A DNA stretch of 10,041 bases from Anaerolineae bacterium. GTDB taxonomy: Bacteria; Chloroflexota; Anaerolineae; B4-G1; SLSP01. The notes beneath the pieces were generated by a model. The model did no database searches and was not told the DNA's origin. It saw only the letters and a program-made list of their open reading frames with translations. A program made the position numbers and the translations under genes. Position 1 is the first letter of the stretch; each line of letters begins with the position of its first letter. The DNA lies in assembly GCA_016927095.1 (NCBI GenBank), contig JAFGNI010000242.1, positions 1-10,041 of the forward strand, written 5' to 3'. Shown here one piece after another: positions 1-5,901 of the stretch.

Positions 1-1035
1 GCCCGTGCCACGTTACGGTTGCTCCGTGAGCGGACCGATGCCGAGATTGTCTGCGTCGACGTCAGCTACCACGTGATGTACGACGTCCGCAAGAACGTCT
101 CCGAGACCACAACGCTCCCTCACGTTCTGGAGGAGTTTGGCGTCCCTCTGATGGATGGCACCCAGCCGCCCTATGTGATCGTGGGTGTGCCAGGAGGCGG
201 GCAGATGTTCGAGGCGTATGCGATGATGCAGGACGTCGTCGACGCCGATGCCGTGGTCTCCGTCGCGAAGATGAAGAACCATGCGTATATGGGTGTCACG
301 GCTTGTCTGAAGAACCTCTTTGGCCTGATGCCCGGCGGCCCGGTGGGGCGCTCTCGTCACTACTACCATCACTTGGTGCGGATGCCTTACATGCTCGCCG
401 ATATCGGGAGGATTATCGATCCCGCGCTGAACATCGTCGATGCGCTGATAGGACAGGCAGGGAGCGAATGGGGCAATGGCGACGGGATGGCGCGGGAGGT
501 CAATGGCCTGGTAGCCGGCGATCAGGTGATCGCGACCGATGCTGTGGTCACCCACTTGATGGGCCATGATCCGGCATCAGACTGGCTCACGCCGCCCTTC
601 CATCGCGACCGCAACGCAATCCTGGTCACTGCCGAGGGCGGCTTTGGGACGGTGGATCTCGATGAGATCGACCTCGAGTCCGAACTGGTGCCCCAGCCGG
701 AGGGCGCCTTCTTTGCCAAGCAGTGGGACGATCTGGACACAGTGGTGACCTGGCGGCGGACGATGTGCGAGCAGGGCCTCTACTACCGCGATCATATGGC
801 GGAGATGGTTGACGCCTATGCCGGGGAGTATATCCTCCTTCAGGATGGCGAGGTCCGCTGGCATGCAGAAGATGGGATGATCCGCGTGAGCCGCCGCCAA
901 TTGGCCGGTAAGTACAGGAACCACGCAATGTTCTTCAAGTACGTGGATCCCGAGGAGCGAGAGCAGGAGCACTTCGAGGTCTACGAAGAGGCATTGGCAC
1001 ACATAGAGAATCAGGGGACAAGGGACGAGGGATAG
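1..1035 (+). CDS. DUF362 family protein, 5'-truncated by window edge
   Basis: The reading frame is open from base 1. The first codons (ARATLRLLRE) align with VARAVLRLLRE inside the next gene, so the true start lies upstream of the window and the TTG at 19 is not the start. About 344 residues are visible. The conserved DUF362 core is clear: VPGGGQMF, then KMKNHAYMGVTACLKNLFGL, then RHYYHHLVRMPYMLAD, GQAGSEWGNG and PFHRDRN. DUF362 proteins are of unknown biochemical role; many carry ferredoxin-type Cys clusters, but none is seen here. A lone Cys in RTMCEQ is shared with the neighbour. Protein identity to the next gene is roughly 60% by eye, so the pair arose by tandem duplication. The C-terminus is odd: after EEALAHIE it ends in NQGTRDEG, encoded by a G-rich repeat that also supplies the TAG stop, whereas the paralog continues for about 20 more residues. 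Family call is secure; function is not. Confidence 0.88.
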   Translation, partial: ARATLRLLRERTDAEIVCVDVSYHVMYDVRKNVSETTTLPHVLEEFGVPLMDGTQPPYVIVGVPGGGQMFEAYAMMQDVVDADAVVSVAKMKNHAYMGVTACLKNLFGLMPGGPVGRSRHYYHHLVRMPYMLADIGRIIDPALNIVDALIGQAGSEWGNGDGMAREVNGLVAGDQVIATDAVVTHLMGHDPASDWLTPPFHRDRNAILVTAEGGFGTVDLDEIDLESELVPQPEGAFFAKQWDDLDTVVTWRRTMCEQGLYYRDHMAEMVDAYAGEYILLQDGEVRWHAEDGMIRVSRRQLAGKYRNHAMFFKYVDPEEREQEHFEVYEEALAHIENQGTRDEG

Positions 1036-1042
1036 GGGACAA
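1014..1042 (+). repeat. G-rich GGGACA/GGGATA repeat spanning stop codon
   Basis: A run of imperfect G-rich units (ggggaca, agggac, gaggga, taggggaca) crosses the end of the first DUF362 gene. It encodes the last residues and the TAG stop at 1033-1035. The AGGGGA at 1034-1039 sits 9 bases ahead of the ATG at 1049 and may serve as ribosome binding site for the second gene. It belongs to the same sequence class as the heptad tracts at 2360 and 5752. Confidence 0.7.
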
Positions 1043-1048
1043 CATCAG

Positions 1049-2353
1049 ATGCGCACAGATAGGACAGACTACAAGGTTCGAGCCGTACATTGTGATCACC
1101 GTTCCGAGGATGAGGCCGTCTACGAGGCGCTCAAGCGCGCGACCGCGCCCTTGACTGAGGCGTGGGCAGAGCTCAAGGCAGCGGGCACGATTGCGATCAA
1201 GTTCAACCAGGACTACGATCCCGATCGCATGCCCCACTTCAAAGGGATGCGCCAGCAGTTGGTGAGCGACAAGGTGGCGCGCGCCGTGCTGCGCCTGCTT
1301 CGGGAGGAAACTAGCGCCGGGATCTTCTGCGTCGATACCACCGTCTTCCACCGGCACGAGGCGGAGCGTGGCAAGGGCTACTCGACCCAGTTAGCGCCGG
1401 TGCTGAAGGCGTTTGAGGTTGACTACGTCGATGCTGACGAGCCGCCGCACGGCGTCTACGACGTCCCCGGGGGCGGGCAGATGTTCACACGCTACGTGAT
1501 GCCAGAGCGTGTGATGGAGGCCGACGCGCTGGTGGATGTGCAGAAGATCAAGAACCACGCCTTCATGGGGGTGACGCTGACGCTGAAGAACCTTTTCGGT
1601 CTGATGGTGCAGCTCCCACACAACAAGCCGCGTCACTACTACCATCACCTCGTGCGTATGCCCTACATGCTCGCCGACCTGGGTCAGCTCTATAACCCCA
1701 CGCTGAACATCATCGATGGCCTGGTCGGTCAGGCTGGGATGGAGTGGGGCAACGGCGAAGGCCTGGGCCGCGTCGTCGACGCCCTCATCGCCGGCGATCA
1801 CGCTGTGGCGACCGACACCGTCGGGATGCACCTGATGGGGCTCGACCCGATGAGTGACTGGCTCGCCGAGCCCTTCCATCGTGACCGCAACCCGCTGCTT
1901 GTCGCTGCGGAGGGGGGCTACGGCACCGTCGATCTCAACGCTATTGACTGGGAATCCGAGGTCGATCCTCAGCCCGAGGGCACCTTCTATGCCATCATGA
2001 CCGATGCGCTGGAAACCAACATCAGTTGGCGGCGCACGATGTGCGAACAGGCGCTCTACTACCGCGATCATATCCGGGACTTCGCCGGCAAATACGCCGG
2101 CGAGTACATCCTGCTGCAGGACAACGAGGTCAAGTGGCACGATCCCGATGGTCACATCCGCGTGAGCCGCCGGCAACTCGCGGGTGAGAACAAGGACCAC
2201 GCGATGTACTTCAAGTTTGTCGATCCCGAGGAGAAGGAGGGCGAACACTACGCCGTCTACGAATCGGCGCTGGCGCACCTGCGCACCCTCGATCGCGTCT
2301 GCAAGATCGATCGCCCGCCGGCTGTGGTGAAGAGCTGGGCGGATTACAGATAG
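1049..2353 (+). CDS. DUF362 family protein (complete paralog)
   Basis: 434 residues, starting at ATG 1049, 13 bases after the stop of its paralog. Motifs in order: IKFNQDYDPDRMPHF near residues 50-65, VARAVLRLLRE near 75-85, VPGGGQMF near 145, KIKNHAFMGVTLTLKNLFGL from residue 166, RHYYHHLVRMPYMLAD near 195-210, GQAGMEWGNGEGL, PFHRDRN, WRRTMCEQALYYRDH and IRVSRRQLAG. No CxxCxxC ferredoxin motif, signal peptide or membrane segment is seen, so it is probably cytosolic. The His-rich HYYHH segment and the KNH and MCEQ motifs are the residues best conserved between the two copies and are candidates for a ligand, metal or cluster site (inference). PF04015/DUF362 has no settled reaction. The two copies are very likely cotranscribed. 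A heptad repeat begins seven bases after the TAG stop. Confidence 0.9.
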   Translation: MRTDRTDYKVRAVHCDHRSEDEAVYEALKRATAPLTEAWAELKAAGTIAIKFNQDYDPDRMPHFKGMRQQLVSDKVARAVLRLLREETSAGIFCVDTTVFHRHEAERGKGYSTQLAPVLKAFEVDYVDADEPPHGVYDVPGGGQMFTRYVMPERVMEADALVDVQKIKNHAFMGVTLTLKNLFGLMVQLPHNKPRHYYHHLVRMPYMLADLGQLYNPTLNIIDGLVGQAGMEWGNGEGLGRVVDALIAGDHAVATDTVGMHLMGLDPMSDWLAEPFHRDRNPLLVAAEGGYGTVDLNAIDWESEVDPQPEGTFYAIMTDALETNISWRRTMCEQALYYRDHIRDFAGKYAGEYILLQDNEVKWHDPDGHIRVSRRQLAGENKDHAMYFKFVDPEEKEGEHYAVYESALAHLRTLDRVCKIDRPPAVVKSWADYR

Positions 2354-2359
2354 CGACAT

Positions 2360-2390
2360 GGGATAAGGGATAAGGGATAAGAGATAAGGG
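2360..2390 (+). repeat. (GGGATAA) heptad tract, left arm of composite repeat
   Basis: Three perfect GGGATAA units (2360-2380), one variant GAGATAA (2381-2387) and a final GGG. The tract has four separate GGG runs, so a G-quadruplex is possible on the coding strand or in the mRNA. The exact complement of GGGATAAGGG occurs as CCCTTATCCC at 2479-2488, making this the left arm of a long imperfect inverted repeat. Confidence 0.85.
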
Positions 2391-2418
2391 AGATGATAGA
2401 CCACGGGATGGCGTTCGT

Positions 2419-2437
2419 GACGGATCTGTGATCCGTC
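2419..2437 (+). repeat. GACGGATC-TGT-GATCCGTC hairpin
   Basis: A perfect 8-bp stem with a TGT loop, extendable by one T-G wobble and one G-C pair (2417/2439), followed by GCCCGGGC. There is no T-run after it, so it is not a normal intrinsic terminator. The same element, with the loop written ACA, recurs at 5837-5855 within matching flanks (GTTCG before, GCCCGG after), which makes it the core of a dispersed repeat. Confidence 0.85.
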
Positions 2438-2465
2438 GCCCGGGCGCTAGGACGCGACGACGCTG

Positions 2466-2490
2466 CCCTGTCCCTTTTCCCTTATCCCCT
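2466..2490 (+). repeat. Pyrimidine-rich right arm of composite repeat
   Basis: Tract of C and T with CCCTTATCCC at 2479-2488, an exact 10-bp reverse complement of the GGGATAAGGG at 2360-2369 (and again at 2367-2376). It closes the composite element that fills the spacer between the second DUF362 gene and the lyase gene. The lyase ribosome binding site starts only 12 bases downstream. Confidence 0.75.
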
Positions 2491-2513
2491 GAACTGTTGA
2501 CGAGGAGATTGCT

Positions 2514-3413
2514 GTGACTGATCGAGCCTGGCGCGGCAGCTTTGCGATTCCGATGACGCCGTACGATGCGCAGGACCGCATCGATGTGGATGTTCTGGCG
2601 GATGAGATCGAGTTCTGTGTGGCGTGCGGTGTAGGCGGCATCGCGGCACCGTTGATGGTCAGTGAGTTTCGCTCGCTTTCGGAGGATGAGCGCAAGCTGA
2701 TGATGCGCGTTGCCGTCGAGGTGAGTGATGGGCGCGTGCCTGTGGTCGGCAACGTCGCTGCCGTCAACACGCCCCTGGCTGTGGACTATGCCGAGTATGC
2801 GCAGAAGCTCGGGGTGGACGCCGTCATTGCGATGCCGCCCTACATCCACAAGCCGGACTTCCGCCGCATCTACGCTTACTACCAGGCCATCTCCGATGCA
2901 GTTGAGGTGCCGGTCTGGATCCAGAACGCCAGCGTTGCCGCGCTCTCGCCCGACCAACTGGTCCGGCTTTGTGAGGAGATCGAGCACGTGAGTTGGGTGA
3001 AGGAGGAGGTCCCGCCAAGCCACAAGAACATCAGCGCCCTATTGGCCAAGCAGAGCCCGGCGGTCAAGGGGGTCATGGGCGGCGGCGGTGGTCGTCCCAT
3101 CTTTGCGGAACATGCGCGGGGTGCCTATGGCAACGTCCACGCTTGCCAGTTCTGTGACCTCGTCCAGCGGGTCTGGGAGCTGCTGGACGCCGGGAACACC
3201 GGGGCCGCGGGCGATCTCTTCGAGCACCTGCTGCCCTCGCTGATGCTGGAGGGCATGATGGGGATGGCTTACGCCAAGGAGATCATGATCCGCCGCGGAG
3301 TCTTCAAGAACCACATCGTCCGTAGCCACACGCGGCCCCTGGACGTGCACGACATGGCAGAGATCGACCGGACGTGGGAGCGGATTCAGCCGTATTTGAT
3401 CTGGCACAGGTAG
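2514..3413 (+). CDS. DapA/NanA-superfamily lyase, Tyr-less subgroup
   Basis: 299 residues, a usual length for the dihydrodipicolinate synthase/N-acetylneuraminate lyase superfamily. The GTG start at 2514 follows GAGGAG at 2502-2507 with a 6-base gap. It begins with GSFAIPMTPY, typical of the first barrel strand. The Schiff-base lysine is Lys163 in SWVKEE. Two standard catalytic positions are changed: the GTTGE segment reads LMVSE (residues 47-51), and the Tyr of YNxP is replaced by Gln137 in VWIQNAS. These enzymes cleave or form C-C bonds, or dehydrate, through a pyruvate-type imine; 2-keto-3-deoxy sugar acid aldolases are members. Lacking the Tyr, it is unlikely to be DapA itself. The tail GVMGGGGGRPIFAEHARGAYGNVHACQF resembles a poorly characterised subgroup. 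The enolase-type gene downstream suggests a sugar-acid substrate (inference). Confidence 0.85.
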   Translation: MTDRAWRGSFAIPMTPYDAQDRIDVDVLADEIEFCVACGVGGIAAPLMVSEFRSLSEDERKLMMRVAVEVSDGRVPVVGNVAAVNTPLAVDYAEYAQKLGVDAVIAMPPYIHKPDFRRIYAYYQAISDAVEVPVWIQNASVAALSPDQLVRLCEEIEHVSWVKEEVPPSHKNISALLAKQSPAVKGVMGGGGGRPIFAEHARGAYGNVHACQFCDLVQRVWELLDAGNTGAAGDLFEHLLPSLMLEGMMGMAYAKEIMIRRGVFKNHIVRSHTRPLDVHDMAEIDRTWERIQPYLIWHR

Positions 3414-3541
3414 GCGAATCGCAGATCTCGAATTAACGAATGGGCAGAATTAGCGAATCAGCGAATCTCAGCAGGGTCTCCGCAAATGCGGCGTCATCTG
3501 CGCAGTCGCGGATTTGGCATCTGTTGATTCACTCATTCGTC
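3414..3541 (+). repeat. GCGAAT-type inverted repeat module
   Basis: The 148-base spacer after the lyase gene holds repeated GCGAAT/CGAATTA units at 3414-3420, 3429-3441, 3447-3459 and 3460-3467. A right arm at 3526-3539 (GATTCACTCATTCG) is the reverse complement of 3454-3467 at 12 of 14 positions. Between the arms lie the small hairpin CCGC-AAAT-GCGG (3480-3491) and the palindrome CTGCGCAG (3498-3505). The design (unit repeat, palindromic core, complementary arm) echoes the G-rich elements but the sequence is unrelated. No convincing promoter was seen here. Confidence 0.65.
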
Positions 3542-3549
3542 CATTTCCG

Positions 3550-3556
3550 AAGGGAG
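3550..3556 (+). promoter_or_regulatory. Shine-Dalgarno AAGGGAG fixing the ATG at 3562
   Basis: AAGGGAG lies 5 bases before the ATG at 3562. This argues for that start rather than the in-frame TTG at 3514, whose 16 extra codons would come entirely from the repeat-derived spacer. Confidence 0.65.
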
Positions 3557-3561
3557 TCCCG

Positions 3562-4881
3562 ATGACGAAGGAAGATGCCATGCTAGACAACATCGAGAAC
3601 GCGGTCAATACGTATTCGCGCCCGTCCGAACTGCGGATCACAGATATGCGGACGGCGACGGTCTGCTCGAACTACGACTATCCGATCATCCGCATCGATA
3701 CCAACCAGGGGGTCTATGGGATCGGCGAGGTCCGCGATGCCGGTCACCGCGAGAACGCGTTGCAGTACAAGAGCATGCTGTTGGGGCAGAACCCCTGCAA
3801 CGTCGATATGATCTACCACACTCTCAAGCGGTACGGCAACTTCGGCCGCGAGGGCGGGGGTGTCTCCGGGATCGAGATCGCCCTGATGGACCTGATCGGC
3901 AAGGTGTACGGCATTCCCTGCTACCAGCTTCTGGGTGGCAAGTATCGGGACAAGATCCGGATCTATGCGGACACGCCGGAGCCTGAGGCGCCCACGCCCG
4001 AGGCCTATGCGCAGCGCGTGCTGAGCCGGAAGGGGATGGGGCTGACCTTTATCAAGTTCGATGCGCGGTTGCAGACGCTGCAGGACGTCCCGGGCGCGAC
4101 GGTGGGCACACCAACCCAGCATGAATACGCCATTGGACCGCGCACCCGCGCCGCAGGCACCGGCCAGGTTGTCAAGATCACGGAGAAGGGCTTCGAGAAG
4201 TTGGCCGAGATCGTCGCGATGGTCCGGCAGACGGTTGGTTGGGATGTCTCGCTCTGCATCGACCACTACGGGCATGGTTACCTGACCGTCAAAGAGGTGA
4301 TCAAGCTGGCGAGCTACCTCGAGCCCTACGCGCTGGCCTGGATGGAGGACCCGATGCCTTCCCTCGATATGTGGGGGCACAAACGGGTCACGGAGGCGGT
4401 CAATGTGCCCATCGCCGGCGGTGAGGACCTCTACCTCTGGGATCAGTTCCAGCCCTTCATCGAGAACCGGGCTGTGGACATCATCCACCCTGACCTGCTG
4501 ACGTCCGGCGGTATGGGGGAGACCAAGCGGATCGCTGACTACGCGGAGCGTTTCGGCATTCCGACGGCGCTGCACTTCGCCGGCTCGCCCATCGCGTTTA
4601 TGGCCAATCTGCACACCGCAGCGGCGCTCTCCAGCTTCGTGGCGCTGGAGCACCACGGGCTGGACCTGCCCTTCTGGAACGATCTGGTCACCGGGATGGA
4701 ACAGCCCTACCTCGTCGACGGCTACGTCGCTGTGCCGGACAAGCCCGGCCTGGGCGTCGACCTGAACCTAGAGGGCATCCGTGCCAATCTGCGTCCGCCC
4801 AGTGGCCTCTTCGAGCCGACGGACGAGTGGAACACGCCGAAGTTGGGTTTCTGGCAGCCTGACCGCCGGTGGGACAGGTAG
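3562..4881 (+). CDS. Enolase-superfamily enzyme (mandelate racemase/MLE family), sugar-acid dehydratase-like
   Basis: 439 residues from ATG 3562. The N-terminal capping domain (RITDMRTATVCSNYDYPIIRIDTNQGVYGIGEV) is followed by the barrel. Probable Mg2+ ligands are Asp234 (DHYGHG), Glu262 (MEDP) and Glu288 (GGED). Lys165 and Asp167 form a KFD motif at the end of the second barrel strand. Asp311 (HPDLLTSGG) and His338 (LHFAGSP) match the Asp-His dyad of the mandelate racemase subgroup. Members abstract the proton alpha to a carboxylate, giving racemisation or, for sugar acids, dehydration to 2-keto-3-deoxy acids. The KFD motif, the extra histidines 235 and 238, and an insertion near residues 175-205 set it apart from the second enolase-type gene in this window, so the two are not recent duplicates. 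Substrate cannot be named from sequence. Its position beside the lyase fits a dehydratase-aldolase pair (inference). Confidence 0.87.
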   Translation: MTKEDAMLDNIENAVNTYSRPSELRITDMRTATVCSNYDYPIIRIDTNQGVYGIGEVRDAGHRENALQYKSMLLGQNPCNVDMIYHTLKRYGNFGREGGGVSGIEIALMDLIGKVYGIPCYQLLGGKYRDKIRIYADTPEPEAPTPEAYAQRVLSRKGMGLTFIKFDARLQTLQDVPGATVGTPTQHEYAIGPRTRAAGTGQVVKITEKGFEKLAEIVAMVRQTVGWDVSLCIDHYGHGYLTVKEVIKLASYLEPYALAWMEDPMPSLDMWGHKRVTEAVNVPIAGGEDLYLWDQFQPFIENRAVDIIHPDLLTSGGMGETKRIADYAERFGIPTALHFAGSPIAFMANLHTAAALSSFVALEHHGLDLPFWNDLVTGMEQPYLVDGYVAVPDKPGLGVDLNLEGIRANLRPPSGLFEPTDEWNTPKLGFWQPDRRWDR

Positions 4882-4920
4882 TTGGAAAGTTGGAACGTTT
4901 AGACGTTTGAACGTTAGCGT
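4881..4920 (+). repeat. Octamer array GTTKGAAC, five phased units
   Basis: Starting at the last base of the TAG stop, five 8-base units follow without gaps: GTTGGAAA, GTTGGAAC, GTTTAGAC, GTTTGAAC and the degraded GTTAGCGT. The consensus is close to the palindrome GTTCGAAC. The array fills most of the spacer between the enolase-type and hydrolase genes. A weak promoter-like pair (TTGAAC 4907-4912, TATTCT 4928-4933, 15-base gap) overlaps it but is not convincing. Confidence 0.75.
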
Positions 4921-4935
4921 CCTGGAGTATTCTAT

Positions 4936-4941
4936 GGAGGT
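4936..4941 (+). promoter_or_regulatory. Shine-Dalgarno GGAGGT fixing the ATG at 4946
   Basis: GGAGGT ends 4 bases ahead of the ATG at 4946, whose product MQMTFLGTG begins right at the first strand of the hydrolase fold. The in-frame ATG at 4934 overlaps this site and has no good site of its own. Longer frames would run into the preceding gene. Confidence 0.75.
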
Positions 4942-4945
4942 GGTC

Positions 4946-5773
4946 ATGCAAATGACATTCCTTGGTACTGGCGCGGCTGAGGCGATACCAGACCCTTTCT
5001 GCAGCTGTCGCGTCTGTGAGATCGCGCGCCGCGAGGGCGGGCCGCACGTGCGGGCGCGCTCGGCAGCTTTGGTCAATGAGGATCTGTTGATCGACTTGGG
5101 ACCGGATATCTTGACATCTGCGAACCAGGCCCGGGCCTTTCTCGGCGGCCTCAAGGGACTGCTGATCACGCACCGGCATTCCGATCACTGGCTGCCGCAG
5201 AATCTCTACTGGCGGCGGGCCGGCTTCACGCCGACGGAGATGGTGCCGTTGACGGTCTACGGCCCTGCGGATGCGATGGCTGATCTGACTCCTGACTTCG
5301 GGGAGGCCGCCCACTTCACTTGGAAGACCGTGGCGGCCGGCGACCGGTGGGAGCTGGGATCCTACACGATCACCGCGGTCCCCGCGACCCACGGGGGCGG
5401 GATGCTGGAGCCCCTGCTCTATGTCATTGAGCAGGCGGGCAAGAAGCTCTTCTACGCAACCGACACCGCCCCTCTGGGCGAGGCGGCATGGGAGGTGTTG
5501 GCACCCTTGGGCCCGATGGACGTGATCGCCCTCGATGCCACCACCGGGCTGCTTCCCGGTGGCGATGGACACCACAGCTTCGACGCCTTCGTCGACACGC
5601 GAGCGGAACTGATCCATCGCGGCGTGATGGTGCCCGGGAAGACAGTGCTCATTGCCCATCACTTCTCGCACAACGGTCTCTTTACCCACGACGAACTTGT
5701 CGCGGCCTACGGTGCTTACGGTGTCGACGTGGCCTATGATGGTATGGAGGTGGGGATAGGGGAGAAGGGATAG
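4946..5773 (+). CDS. PhnP-like MBL-fold metallohydrolase (phosphodiesterase type)
   Basis: 275 residues from ATG 4946. The metallo-beta-lactamase fold is shown by FLGTGAAEAIPDPFC at the N-terminus, the His76-x-His78-x-Asp80-His81 motif (HRHSDH), His149 (ATHGGG), Asp173 (TDTAP) and His238/His239/His242 (AHHFSH), which together form a two-metal site. Cys19, Cys21 and Cys24 (CSCRVC) match the structural zinc motif of PhnP, the phosphoribosyl 1,2-cyclic phosphate phosphodiesterase of C-P lyase operons. No other phn gene is present, so a different cyclic phosphate or phosphodiester substrate is likely (inference). No signal peptide, so cytosolic. The last residues GIGEKG and the TAG stop are encoded by the G-rich heptad tract beginning at 5752; the natural family end is probably near YDGMEV. 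The start is set by GGAGGT at 4936. Confidence 0.88.
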   Translation: MQMTFLGTGAAEAIPDPFCSCRVCEIARREGGPHVRARSAALVNEDLLIDLGPDILTSANQARAFLGGLKGLLITHRHSDHWLPQNLYWRRAGFTPTEMVPLTVYGPADAMADLTPDFGEAAHFTWKTVAAGDRWELGSYTITAVPATHGGGMLEPLLYVIEQAGKKLFYATDTAPLGEAAWEVLAPLGPMDVIALDATTGLLPGGDGHHSFDAFVDTRAELIHRGVMVPGKTVLIAHHFSHNGLFTHDELVAAYGAYGVDVAYDGMEVGIGEKG

Positions 5774-5814
5774 GGGATAGGGGATAGGGGATAGGGGATA
5801 GGGGACAGGGGATA
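5752..5814 (+). repeat. Nine phased GGGGATA heptads
   Basis: Exactly 63 bases made of nine 7-base units: six GGGGATA and single variants GGGGAGA, AGGGATA and GGGGACA. The tract starts inside the hydrolase gene and its third-to-fourth unit junction forms the TAG stop (5771-5773). Eight of nine units hold a GGGG run, so G-quadruplex formation on the coding strand or in mRNA is plausible. An exact complement of part of it (GGGGAGAAGG, 5759-5768) occurs at 5909-5918. Confidence 0.92.
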
Positions 5815-5834
5815 CGGCTTTGGTCTCGGGGTTC

Positions 5835-5857
5835 GCGACGGATCACAGATCCGTCGC
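5835..5857 (+). repeat. GCGACGGATC-ACA-GATCCGTCGC hairpin
   Basis: A perfect 10-bp stem with an ACA loop. The inner 19 bases are the reverse complement of the hairpin at 2419-2437, yet the flanks (GTTCG on the left, GCCCGG on the right) are in the same orientation in both copies. No T-run follows, so it does not look like a standard terminator. Confidence 0.87.
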
Positions 5858-5901
5858 CCGGACCTTTGCCGTGGCCAAGACGCGAAGCTGCATAGACGCT
5901 G

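Noticed and set aside
19..1035. TTG at 19 as the start of the first gene
   Set aside because: Codons before it stay open to base 1 and align with the interior of the paralog, so the gene is cut by the window edge.
2419..2437. Intrinsic terminator after the DUF362 pair
   Set aside because: The stem is strong but no T-run follows, and the same hairpin recurs as part of a dispersed repeat.
2354..2513. Insertion sequence or MITE with terminal repeats and target duplication
   Set aside because: No clear target-site duplication or defined ends could be seen from two copies, so it is reported only as a composite repeat.
3514..3561. Longer enolase-type protein starting at TTG 3514
   Set aside because: The extra 16 codons come from the spacer repeat, and AAGGGAG sits just ahead of ATG 3562.
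577..4656. Long open frames on the minus strand opposite the DUF362, lyase and enolase genes
   Set aside because: They show no recognisable domains and mirror codon structure of clear + strand genes in GC-rich DNA. Their PYPLS-like segments come from the G-rich repeats.
4907..4933. Promoter TTGAAC/TATTCT ahead of the hydrolase
   Set aside because: Only 4 of 6 matches in each box and a 15-base spacer; the -35 lies inside the octamer array.
4781..4945. Extended hydrolase frame beginning inside the preceding gene
   Set aside because: It overlaps the enolase-type gene and the octamer array; GGAGGT and family length favour ATG 4946.
5752..5814. CRISPR array
   Set aside because: Units are 7 bases, contiguous and without spacers; no cas gene is present.
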